Assembly (NCBI GenBank): GCA_021844645.1
Contig: JAKBTA010000026.1
Span: 1 to 16,573, forward strand
Source of the DNA: Nitrospirota bacterium
GTDB taxonomy: Bacteria; Nitrospirota_A; Leptospirillia; Leptospirillales; Leptospirillaceae
DNA length: 16,573 nucleotides
Reading direction: 5' to 3'
The translations under genes and the position numbers were made by a program. The notes below the pieces were generated by a model. It saw only the letters and a list, made by a program, of their open reading frames with translations, searched no databases and was not told the DNA's origin. This document shows positions 1-5,421 of the stretch, one piece after another. The first letter of the stretch is position 1. Every line of letters begins with the position of its first letter.

Positions 1-52
1 AAGGAGGAATTGGTCCCGACATCCACCAGACATATGCGATGATTCGATAAAC

Positions 53-457
53 TCACTCCTTCTCCCCCCCGGATGATTGCGACAGATTCGAATCCTTACT
101 CTCCCCGACGGAGCCGGTGAATGGAAAATCGCTCTTTCCCCCTCTCCGAAGCAAGCGGTTCCGCTCTTCCATGAAGAGCAGCACCCTACCCCGGAGCAGA
201 TCCCATTCAATCACTTCCCCTTCATCCAGAGATTCCTGAGCTTTTCTCTGATAGACAAATTCACCAAGTTCATGGGTTGCCGCCTCAAGTTTTTTCTCAT
301 TTTGCCGAATGGCTATTCCGGCTCGCAGAATTTCCGGAAAGTGGAAGATCTGGAACAAACTGACCTGGCTCCATCTTCTGGAAAAACCCAGTCCCCTCAA
401 AAAATCCTCTTTCATGGAAGAGATCTGGGATCCTTTTTTCAGCGAACTCTGATCCAT
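53..457 (-). CDS. Hypothetical protein downstream of recG
   Basis: I do not recognise the family of this 134-aa protein. It has no signal peptide, membrane segment or cysteine pair. Residues about 48-106 are rich in Glu, Lys, Arg and Leu with helix-type spacing (for example KKLEAATHELGEFVYQRK), so a helical or short coiled-coil core is likely. The C-terminal 25 residues are polar and probably disordered. The start at 457 lies inside the last 19 nt of recG and has an AGGAG about 7 nt upstream; the internal Met15 has no ribosome site. The overlap implies translational coupling to recG. Nothing in the sequence ties it to recombination beyond position, so function is unassigned. The reading frame itself is well supported. 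Confidence 0.72.
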   Translation of the reverse strand: MDQSSLKKGSQISSMKEDFLRGLGFSRRWSQVSLFQIFHFPEILRAGIAIRQNEKKLEAATHELGEFVYQRKAQESLDEGEVIEWDLLRGRVLLFMEERNRLLRRGGKSDFPFTGSVGESKDSNLSQSSGGEKE

Positions 458-2571
458 TCTTCAACTCCTGTGTATCGTGACCGAATAAAGTCGGTCACAG
501 TTGTCCATGCCCAGACCCATTTTTGATGATCGGCTCTCTGGCTGTCACCTTCCTGGAGGAAGTTTCGGACATCCATACGGACAGATTGTAGCGTATCAAA
601 ATCTCTCAAAAGATCTGCACAGATAAAGGCCGGCGCTCCGGACTGGCGAGTTCCAAGAAACTCCCCTGGCCCTCTTGAGCGAAGGTCCTCCTCCGCCACA
701 AGAAATCCGTCATCCGACTCTTCCAGGACATGAAGCCTGGCAATCGCCTCATCACTGGCCCCCTCACCCGGAAGAAGAAAGAAAAAACCGGGCAATGATC
801 CCCGGCCAACTCTCCCGCGAAGCTGATGAAGCTGAGCAAGTCCAAAGCGTTCAGCGCTCTCGACAACCATGACTGTGGCATTCGGGATGTCAACACCTAC
901 CTCAATCACTGTTGTGGAAACAAGCATCAAAATCTCCCCCGACCGAAAGCGGGACATCATTTCCTCACGACTCTCGTAAGGCGTCCTCCCCGTAAGGAGT
1001 CCCACTTCAACAGGTGAAAAATGAGTCGACAAAAACTCCCAGTGGCTACTCGCATCCTTTGCTTCGATTACATCTGATTCTTCTATCAGGGGGCAAACAA
1101 CAAATACCTGCTCCCCCCTCTCTAAAAACGGACGGACGATCCTGTCCCAAAAATCGTTGTCCGACCGGGAAATTCTTGTCTGGACAGGAAGCCTCCCCGG
1201 TGGTTTTTCATCCAGAATGGAAAGATCCATGTCACCATAATACGACAGTGCCAGAGATCGGGGAATCGGGGTCGCGGTCATCAGAAGGGTATCCGGCTGT
1301 GATCCCTTCCCCATCAGGGTCCGTCTCTGATCAACACCAAAACGATGTTGCTCATCGATCACAACAAGTCCCAGGCAAGAAAAGTTCAGACTTTCCTGAA
1401 TCAACGCCTGTGTTCCCACCAAAAGGGAGATCTGCCCGGAATGAACCCCTGAAACAATGGCTTTCCGTTCAGATCCCTTGACACTATTGGTCAAAAGGGA
1501 TGGAGTCAATCCGAGGGGTGAAAAGAGGTGGGACAATGTTTTTTCATGCTGTTTCGCCAAAATTTCGGTTGGAGCCATTAACGCGCACTGGAATCCGGAT
1601 TTGATGGCAAGATAAAGTGCCCAAGCCGCAATAACGGTTTTTCCGGATCCCACATCACCCAAAAGGAGGCGATTCATCGGGTAATCCTTTTCAAGATCCG
1701 CCGAAATCTCTCCCATCACCTTCTTTTGCGCGTTGGTCAAAGAAAAGGGCAGAGATGAGGAAAAATGGGTGAAATCCTCCGGTGCGATCCGGTATTGGTT
1801 GGATCTTCCCTGTGCCCGGATATCGGCTTTTTTCTGAAACATCAAAAACTCGAGGAGAAAAAACTCTTCATAGATCAGACGCTTTCGGGGAGGATAAGAG
1901 GGGTCAAGCAAGGATTCAAGAGAACCACCCGAAGGAATATCAGCAGGAAAATGAAGTCCGACAATCATTTTGAGCCAGGAATCAAATACATATTTTTTCC
2001 GGATACTTTCGGGAAGAGGATCGAAATCACTCCCCCACAGTGAGAGGAGCGTTTCCCCCATCAGCTTTCGAAAGAAAGACGATGTCAAACCAAGAGACTC
2101 TCTGTAAACAGGTACAATCCGGTTGACATGAAAGCTTTTACGGCCTTTTTGTCCCGGATCGACTTTTTCAAAGACAGGGCTTTTGACAACAATGGAACGA
2201 TCGAACTCCGAATATTCGATTCGTCCGAAAAAAAAAGCATGCGCAGATTCCGGTAGCGCTTTCAGGATGTACTCCTGACCAAACCACACTGCCTTGATCG
2301 ACCCGGAACCATCTGAAAGGATTGCCTCTATGACAGGAACCCTGAGCTTGCGAATCTCTTTTTTGCGGATGGAGCTGACCGTTGCAAGGAATCCCTGCGG
2401 TTCCCCTTCCCTCAGGTTTTCAATCGAGGGGACACCTCTTCTGTCTTCATAGCGGAAAGGAAGCGTGTACAAAAGATCGAGAACCGTCCGGATGCCAAGT
2501 TTGGAGAGCCGCTCTCCTCGCCTGGGTCCAACATCAGGAAGGGATGAGATAGAGGTGGCAGGGGTCAGCAC
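439..2571 (-). CDS. recG: ATP-dependent DNA helicase RecG
   Basis: RecG is a superfamily 2 helicase that remodels stalled replication forks and branch-migrates Holliday junctions. This copy has 710 aa, near the E. coli size and without the long N-terminal extension of some homologues. The N-terminal helix-hairpin-helix/wedge region opens with LPDVGPRRGERLSKLG (residues 11-26). An OB-fold wedge follows to about residue 150. Walker A is GDVGSGKT (305-312), motif II is DEQH (406-409) followed by RFG, motif III is MTATPIPR (432-439) and motif VI is QLRGRVGRG (583-591). The start is a GTG, preceded by a modest CAGGAC site. The gene follows a diguanylate cyclase gene after 71 nt and its end overlaps a small unknown gene. 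Identification is secure; the start could shift by a few codons. Confidence 0.97.
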   Translation of the reverse strand: MLTPATSISSLPDVGPRRGERLSKLGIRTVLDLLYTLPFRYEDRRGVPSIENLREGEPQGFLATVSSIRKKEIRKLRVPVIEAILSDGSGSIKAVWFGQEYILKALPESAHAFFFGRIEYSEFDRSIVVKSPVFEKVDPGQKGRKSFHVNRIVPVYRESLGLTSSFFRKLMGETLLSLWGSDFDPLPESIRKKYVFDSWLKMIVGLHFPADIPSGGSLESLLDPSYPPRKRLIYEEFFLLEFLMFQKKADIRAQGRSNQYRIAPEDFTHFSSSLPFSLTNAQKKVMGEISADLEKDYPMNRLLLGDVGSGKTVIAAWALYLAIKSGFQCALMAPTEILAKQHEKTLSHLFSPLGLTPSLLTNSVKGSERKAIVSGVHSGQISLLVGTQALIQESLNFSCLGLVVIDEQHRFGVDQRRTLMGKGSQPDTLLMTATPIPRSLALSYYGDMDLSILDEKPPGRLPVQTRISRSDNDFWDRIVRPFLERGEQVFVVCPLIEESDVIEAKDASSHWEFLSTHFSPVEVGLLTGRTPYESREEMMSRFRSGEILMLVSTTVIEVGVDIPNATVMVVESAERFGLAQLHQLRGRVGRGSLPGFFFLLPGEGASDEAIARLHVLEESDDGFLVAEEDLRSRGPGEFLGTRQSGAPAFICADLLRDFDTLQSVRMDVRNFLQEGDSQRADHQKWVWAWTTVTDFIRSRYTGVEEWIRVR

Positions 2572-2642
2572 GTCCTGTCAGCCGGGATCATGTAAGCCAA
2601 AAACGCAGGACACCAAGCACTCAAAGAAAATCTCCCTCTGGA

Positions 2643-3746
2643 CTATCCGGAATAATCATCAAGATGGATGGCCCGAACAAGATTCCGTCCATCTTGCTTC
2701 GCTTGATAGAGAGCTTTGTCCGCCAATGAAAAGAATCGATCGAAATCAGAAAGGTACCGGTAGTCACCACCGGAAAGACCGATACTGAGGGTTACCCGAT
2801 TTTTTTTTGTTCCAGGAAGAAAAATCGTGGGAGAAGGAACCCCTTGGTCAAGATTCTTCTGAATGCTTTCCGCTTTTTCGAGAATCGTTTCCAATGACTC
2901 ACCTTCAAAGACAACAAGAAACTCATCCCCACCCCAACGACAAAAAGAGAAATTCATATTTTCGAGTTGCCTCGAGACAAATAGCACCACTTGCCTGAGA
3001 AAAAGATCCCCGGCCGCATGTCCGTGCTGATCGTTGAGCGCCTTGAAATGATCCGCATCAAACACCATAAAAACCACTGGCATTCCGACAAAGTTTCCCT
3101 GTTTTCGCTGGAGTCCCCTACGGTTCAAGATACCTGTCAGGGGATCGAGATTGGCTTCAATCGATGAAACCATCAGCTGCTTGTTCGCCGTGGCGATATC
3201 GGCTCCCATTTTTTTGATTGTGGAGAGAAGTTCTCTCGACTCGTCAGTAATCTTTTCAAAAATCTTTCTCGCCTCCTCCAGTGATTTGGACTGATTGAGG
3301 CGTTCAACATTTTTTTCAAGCCTGGAAGAAGCACTTTCCAGCGTACCGGAAATCTGGGAAACCATTTGATTCAAAAACACTACGGTCTTCTGAAACTGTT
3401 TCTTATCCTCCAGGACCTCTTTCAGAAAACCTCTGTTCCGGGTCAGGATATCTTTCAAAATAAAATGAACCTCCCGACCAACCTCCGTATCTGACAATAG
3501 ATGGACCTTGGGGATCAACCGGCTTAAGCCTTCGAGTTGCCTCAGCGACCAGGAATCCTCCTCCATCTGGGCAAAAAGGGAAGAAACCTCGATCAGATCG
3601 GACAGGGCTTCATTACCCGGAGAGGCTTCCATCTGAAAATAGACTTCAGCATAATTCCAGGGAGTAGGAGGCAATCCGTCCCGGCTGAGCTGACGAAGAG
3701 TATGTGCGGCTAATTCTGAGGGCTTCTTGCTCGTAGCATCTCCCAC
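2643..3746 (-). CDS. Soluble diguanylate cyclase (GGDEF domain protein)
   Basis: The 367-aa protein should make cyclic di-GMP from two GTP. The GGDEF domain begins at NLDPLTGILNRRG (199-211) and keeps the metal and GTP residues of DADHFKALND (230-239), then HGHAAGD and an intact GGDEF at 272-276, so it looks catalytically competent. Just before the signature, the usual RxxD product-inhibition site is replaced by NMNF (264-267), so feedback inhibition by c-di-GMP is not expected there. The N-terminal 190 residues are alpha-helical with a coiled-coil stretch at about 110-190. There is no membrane segment and no sensor domain I recognise. The motif LPPTPWNYAEVYF near residue 25 recalls the helical N-terminal region of other stand-alone cyclases. 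The start is a GTG with AAGGAG about 10 nt upstream. It lies 71 nt ahead of recG and has its own promoter candidate. Confidence 0.93.
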   Translation of the reverse strand: MGDATSKKPSELAAHTLRQLSRDGLPPTPWNYAEVYFQMEASPGNEALSDLIEVSSLFAQMEEDSWSLRQLEGLSRLIPKVHLLSDTEVGREVHFILKDILTRNRGFLKEVLEDKKQFQKTVVFLNQMVSQISGTLESASSRLEKNVERLNQSKSLEEARKIFEKITDESRELLSTIKKMGADIATANKQLMVSSIEANLDPLTGILNRRGLQRKQGNFVGMPVVFMVFDADHFKALNDQHGHAAGDLFLRQVVLFVSRQLENMNFSFCRWGGDEFLVVFEGESLETILEKAESIQKNLDQGVPSPTIFLPGTKKNRVTLSIGLSGGDYRYLSDFDRFFSLADKALYQAKQDGRNLVRAIHLDDYSG

Positions 3747-3857
3747 TTCCGGAAATCTCCTTCATTTTAAAGGAAAAAGACCCGACATAAAATAACAGCC
3801 ACCACCAGGAAACCATTTCCATCACGAACAAGAAGCGCACAAGGGAACATTACGTTC

Positions 3858-3885
3858 AGAATGAAAAAATTTTGACAATCATTCT
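3858..3885. promoter_or_regulatory. Inverted repeat over the cyclase promoter start region
   Basis: AGAATGA (3858-3864) and TCATTCT (3879-3885) form a perfect 7-bp inverted repeat with a 14-nt centre. The right arm covers most of the predicted minus-strand -10 box, and the left arm lies just past the expected start of transcription. This is a position typical of a repressor site. The centre also holds a plus-strand TTGACA. Binding is inferred from geometry only. Confidence 0.3.
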
Positions 3886-3908
3886 AGTCCAACATAAAAA
3901 AATATCAA
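3881..3908 (-). promoter_or_regulatory. Candidate sigma70-type promoter for the diguanylate cyclase gene
   Basis: Read on the minus strand, TTGATA (3903-3908) and TAGAAT (3881-3886) are separated by 16 nt. Each matches five of six consensus bases. Transcription starting near 3874 would give a leader of about 128 nt before the GTG at 3746. The identical -10 hexamer is used in the rpmB promoter candidate nearby. Confidence 0.5.
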
Positions 3909-3942
3909 GGATTTCAATGAAAAATCGTTTTTGTTAAAAACA

Positions 3943-4088
3943 TTTACACCCATAATAATAAATATTCGTAAAAAGAGTCTCATACGCAAAGGCCCAATTC
4001 TGTCCTTGATCAGAAAGATTCATCTTCCTGATCAAGGACAAGAGTCTCTCAATCGGGTTGTCTGAAATCAGAGACACCAAGTCTCATC
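3943..4088 (-). pseudogene. Possible degraded coding fragment (C-terminal tail)
   Basis: The minus strand has an open frame of about 48 codons ending in TAA at 3943. It reads in part SDNPIERLLSLIRKMNLSD, then QGQNWAFAYETLF and NIYYYGCKCF. The composition is protein-like despite the AT-rich setting. An in-frame TGA lies directly upstream, and there is no ATG with a ribosome site; only TTG and GTG codons occur near the beginning. It could be the tail of a lost gene such as a transposase, a small protein with an unusual start, or chance. I cannot name a family. The frame crosses a perfect 13-bp inverted repeat, which weakens the coding reading. Confidence 0.2.
4001..4040. repeat. Perfect 13-bp inverted repeat in the rpmB upstream region
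   Basis: TGTCCTTGATCAG (4001-4013) is repeated in inverse at 4028-4040, leaving a 14-nt centre. Within the centre AAGA and TCTT can extend the stem after one mismatch, closing a TTCA loop. The stem is followed by no T-run in either direction, so it is not a standard intrinsic terminator. It sits about 60 bp upstream of the rpmB -35 box and could be a protein-binding site or an RNA structure in a longer transcript. Confidence 0.5.
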
Positions 4089-4097
4089 CAAAATCAC

Positions 4098-4126
4098 TTG
4101 ATTTCGATTCTTTTTCTCTCTAGAAT
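4098..4126 (+). promoter_or_regulatory. Candidate sigma70-type promoter for rpmB
   Basis: TTGATT (4098-4103) and TAGAAT (4121-4126) are separated by 17 nt. The expected start of transcription is near 4133, giving a leader of about 38 nt to the GTG at 4171. This position argues against the in-frame GTG at 4138, which would lie almost at the transcript 5' end. Confidence 0.6.
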
Positions 4127-4170
4127 GAAGGGGTTTTGTGGATGGATCCCGTTTAAAGAAAGGTAAAATC

Positions 4171-4362
4171 GTGGCCAAAGAATGTGCAGTATGTGGCAAG
4201 ACAAAAGTCATGGGAAACCAGATCAGCCACTCCCATAGGGTCAGCAAAAGGGCATTTCGTCCCAATCTGCAGCCAGTCAGGGCATTGATCAACGGAGCAG
4301 CAAAGCGGTTACAGGTCTGCACCCGTTGCATTCGAAGCGGAAAAGTCCAAAAAGCCCTTTAG
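4171..4362 (+). CDS. rpmB: 50S ribosomal protein L28
   Basis: This 63-aa protein of the large ribosomal subunit starts AKECAVCGK after the initiator, as L28 does. It has the zinc-binding pattern of four cysteines: CAVC near the start and CTRC near the end. This is therefore the cysteine-containing (C+) form, which binds zinc structurally. The family core is visible in GNQISHSHRVSKRAFRPNLQ. I chose the GTG at 4171 because an AAAGG lies about 7 nt upstream and the family starts here; a longer frame from GTG 4138 adds 11 residues not found in L28. It stands alone on the plus strand, with its own promoter and terminator-like hairpins after it. Confidence 0.95.
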   Translation: MAKECAVCGKTKVMGNQISHSHRVSKRAFRPNLQPVRALINGAAKRLQVCTRCIRSGKVQKAL

Positions 4363-4383
4363 TTCGCCCTACTCCGCTTTTTT
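4335..4383 (+). terminator. Possible intrinsic terminator overlapping the rpmB stop
   Basis: AAGCGGA (4335-4341) pairs perfectly with TCCGCTT (4373-4379), and the right arm runs directly into a six-T stretch (4378-4383). The 31-nt loop is long for an intrinsic terminator, which lowers the score. The structure would begin inside the last codons of rpmB. Confidence 0.38.
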
Positions 4384-4395
4384 GAAACAGATATT

Positions 4396-4423
4396 GGAGG
4401 AGCAAACACGGAACGGCTCCTCC
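4396..4423. terminator. GC-rich hairpin between convergent rpmB and ridA
   Basis: GGAGGAGC (4396-4403) pairs with GCTCCTCC (4416-4423) around a 12-nt loop, a perfect 8-bp stem. Neither strand has a clean T-run after it, so it may act as a weak bidirectional terminator or an RNA 3'-end barrier between the two convergent genes. Confidence 0.4.
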
Positions 4424-4517
4424 TTCATCACAAAAGTGCTTCTACTTCCACATCCCGTGTTCATTCGTCTTGAAAAATCAATAAGAATCAAACTTCGTCC
4501 ATCAACGAAAAAATTCC

Positions 4518-4880
4518 TCACGATAATGCCGCGGTCACCTCAATCTCGACTTTTGCCGATTTTGGCAGAGAAGCGACACCGATCGTTGAACGGGCCGGAT
4601 AAGGCTCTCCGATCAATCTTGAATACACGCCGTTCATCTCCGCAAAATCGTTCAGATCTGTCAGATATACGGTGACCTTCAAAACAGATTTCCAGTCGAT
4701 ACCATACGATTTCAATACACCAGCGATATTCAGAATCACTCTTTCTGTTTGTGACGAGATACCACCCTCAACAAGATTTCCGGAATTCGGGTCAAGAGGA
4801 ATTTGCCCTGACAGAAAAAGGAATCCACCATGTTTTCTTGCTGTCTGATACGGTCCAACGGGAACGGGAAAATCATTCAT
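4518..4880 (-). CDS. ridA: RidA family enamine/imine deaminase
   Basis: RidA hydrolyses reactive 2-aminoacrylate and other enamines or imines released by PLP enzymes, giving a keto acid and ammonia in the cytosol. The 120-aa protein is near the usual 125-130. Family marks are GPY (9-11), LSGQIPLDP (23-31), and PARSTIGVASLP, which carries the key arginine R97. The acidic residue E112 lies 15 residues later, matching the spacing of Arg105 and Glu120 in E. coli RidA. It starts 6 nt after a DUF6132-like gene whose last codons include its GAGGAG site, so the two are probably translationally coupled. It converges on rpmB with about 155 nt between them. Confidence 0.93.
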   Translation of the reverse strand: MNDFPVPVGPYQTARKHGGFLFLSGQIPLDPNSGNLVEGGISSQTERVILNIAGVLKSYGIDWKSVLKVTVYLTDLNDFAEMNGVYSRLIGEPYPARSTIGVASLPKSAKVEIEVTAALS

Positions 4881-4886
4881 GCTTGC

Positions 4887-5069
4887 CTAATCTCCTCTAA
4901 ATGTTGCGCCCAAAAAAGCTCCGATCATTGCATACCAAGGGATAGAGACTTTAGGGTCTCCATTCATCCGGCACACAACACCGGAACAAAATCCTTTCCG
5001 ATTGACCCTTGATAAAAACAAGCCAAAGATTGCGCCGCCAACGGCACCCAAAAACAAATGGTCAAGCAT
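4887..5069 (-). CDS. Small DUF6132-like membrane protein
   Basis: This 60-aa protein has a hydrophobic, glycine-rich N-terminal helix (FLGAVGGAIFGLFL) and a second one at the C-terminus (WYAMIGAFLGA). Between them is a loop with two cysteines in the order GFCSGVVCR, followed by NGDPKVS. The arrangement of two short helices around a C-SG-xC loop and an NP/DP turn resembles DUF6132 proteins; this is from memory of the family pattern. A strong GGAGG lies 4 nt before the ATG, so the gene is very likely translated despite its size. It is first in a unit with ridA and divergent from the thioredoxin-like gene. Role unknown; the paired cysteines next to a CxxC oxidoreductase suggest redox or metal handling, as inference only. 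Confidence 0.75.
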   Translation of the reverse strand: MLDHLFLGAVGGAIFGLFLSRVNRKGFCSGVVCRMNGDPKVSIPWYAMIGAFLGATFRGD

Positions 5070-5086
5070 TTAACCTCCAAAATACT

Positions 5087-5115
5087 GAGACAACGAGTGA
5101 ACATTCCAGTACACT
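5087..5115 (+). promoter_or_regulatory. Weak promoter candidate for the thioredoxin-like gene
   Basis: GAGACA (5087-5092) and TACACT (5110-5115) are 17 nt apart; each matches four of six sigma70 consensus bases. A transcript starting near 5122 would have a leader of about 36 nt. The 88-bp divergent gap must also hold the promoter of the opposite unit, for which I see no clear boxes. Confidence 0.28.
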
Positions 5116-5157
5116 ATCGGAACACCCCACAAACACCATACAGATTTTGGAGGAACC

Positions 5158-5421
5158 ATGGTCAAAGTCATTCTTCTCACCGCAACTTGGTGCCCGACTT
5201 GCCCCCCCGTAAAACGGTTCTGGGAGCTACTGTCCGATGATCAGGACATCGAATACACAGAAGTGGATATCGAATCTCCAGAAGGCGCCAGCCTTCGGGA
5301 AGAACACCAGATCCAGATGGTCCCATCGACTCTGATCAACAACCGGCTCTACTTCTCGGGGATGCCAGAAAAGCAGAGGGCAACATCCATCATTCGGGCC
5401 CTTAAGGAGTCGGAGCGGTAG
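5158..5421 (+). CDS. Thioredoxin/glutaredoxin-fold protein with CPTC motif
   Basis: This 87-aa single-domain protein opens with a beta strand leading to WCPTC (residues 11-15), the redox CxxC site. The cis-proline of the fold is P56 in QMVPSTLINN. The size is that of glutaredoxin-like mini-thioredoxins rather than the usual 105-aa thioredoxin. There is no signal peptide, so it is cytosolic. A strong GGAGG lies 4 nt before the ATG. Its last 20 nt overlap, tail to tail, the end of the cytochrome b-c gene. Likely a thiol-disulfide oxidoreductase; the partner is unknown. Reduction of apocytochrome or a DUF6132-like partner is possible from context, but not shown. Confidence 0.87.
   Translation: MVKVILLTATWCPTCPPVKRFWELLSDDQDIEYTEVDIESPEGASLREEHQIQMVPSTLINNRLYFSGMPEKQRATSIIRALKESER

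Larger units (their letters stand above)
3747..4170. other. Long intergenic region between the cyclase gene and rpmB
   Basis: This is the only gene-free stretch over 300 bases. It is AT-rich in its middle (about 3890-3970). It contains opposed sigma70-like promoters for the cyclase gene (minus) and rpmB (plus), an inverted repeat over the cyclase promoter start region, and a perfect 13-bp inverted repeat at 4001-4040. On the minus strand, 3943-4088 reads as an uninterrupted protein-like frame of about 48 codons that ends in TAA and is preceded by an in-frame TGA. I see no tRNA, rRNA or complete mobile element. Confidence 0.8.

Noticed and set aside
1..52. Possible start of another minus-strand gene at the left edge
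   Set aside because: ATG codons occur at 33 and 22, but neither has a suitable ribosome site, and fewer than 12 codons are visible.
1014..1481. 155-codon plus-strand frame
   Set aside because: It lies wholly inside recG on the opposite strand, has no ribosome site I can see and is low-complexity Pro/Ser/Arg; a shadow frame.
3872..3900. Plus-strand TTGACA with TAAAAA 17 nt downstream
   Set aside because: The -10 is weak and no gene lies close; a much better rpmB promoter is at 4098-4126.
4138..4170. N-terminal extension of L28 from GTG 4138
   Set aside because: It would place the start almost at the predicted transcript end and adds residues absent from L28.
5074..5153. Ten-base sequence ATTTTGGAGG repeated in inverse orientation in the divergent gap
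   Set aside because: Both copies are the ribosome sites of the two flanking genes, so the match is explained by shared Shine-Dalgarno sequence.
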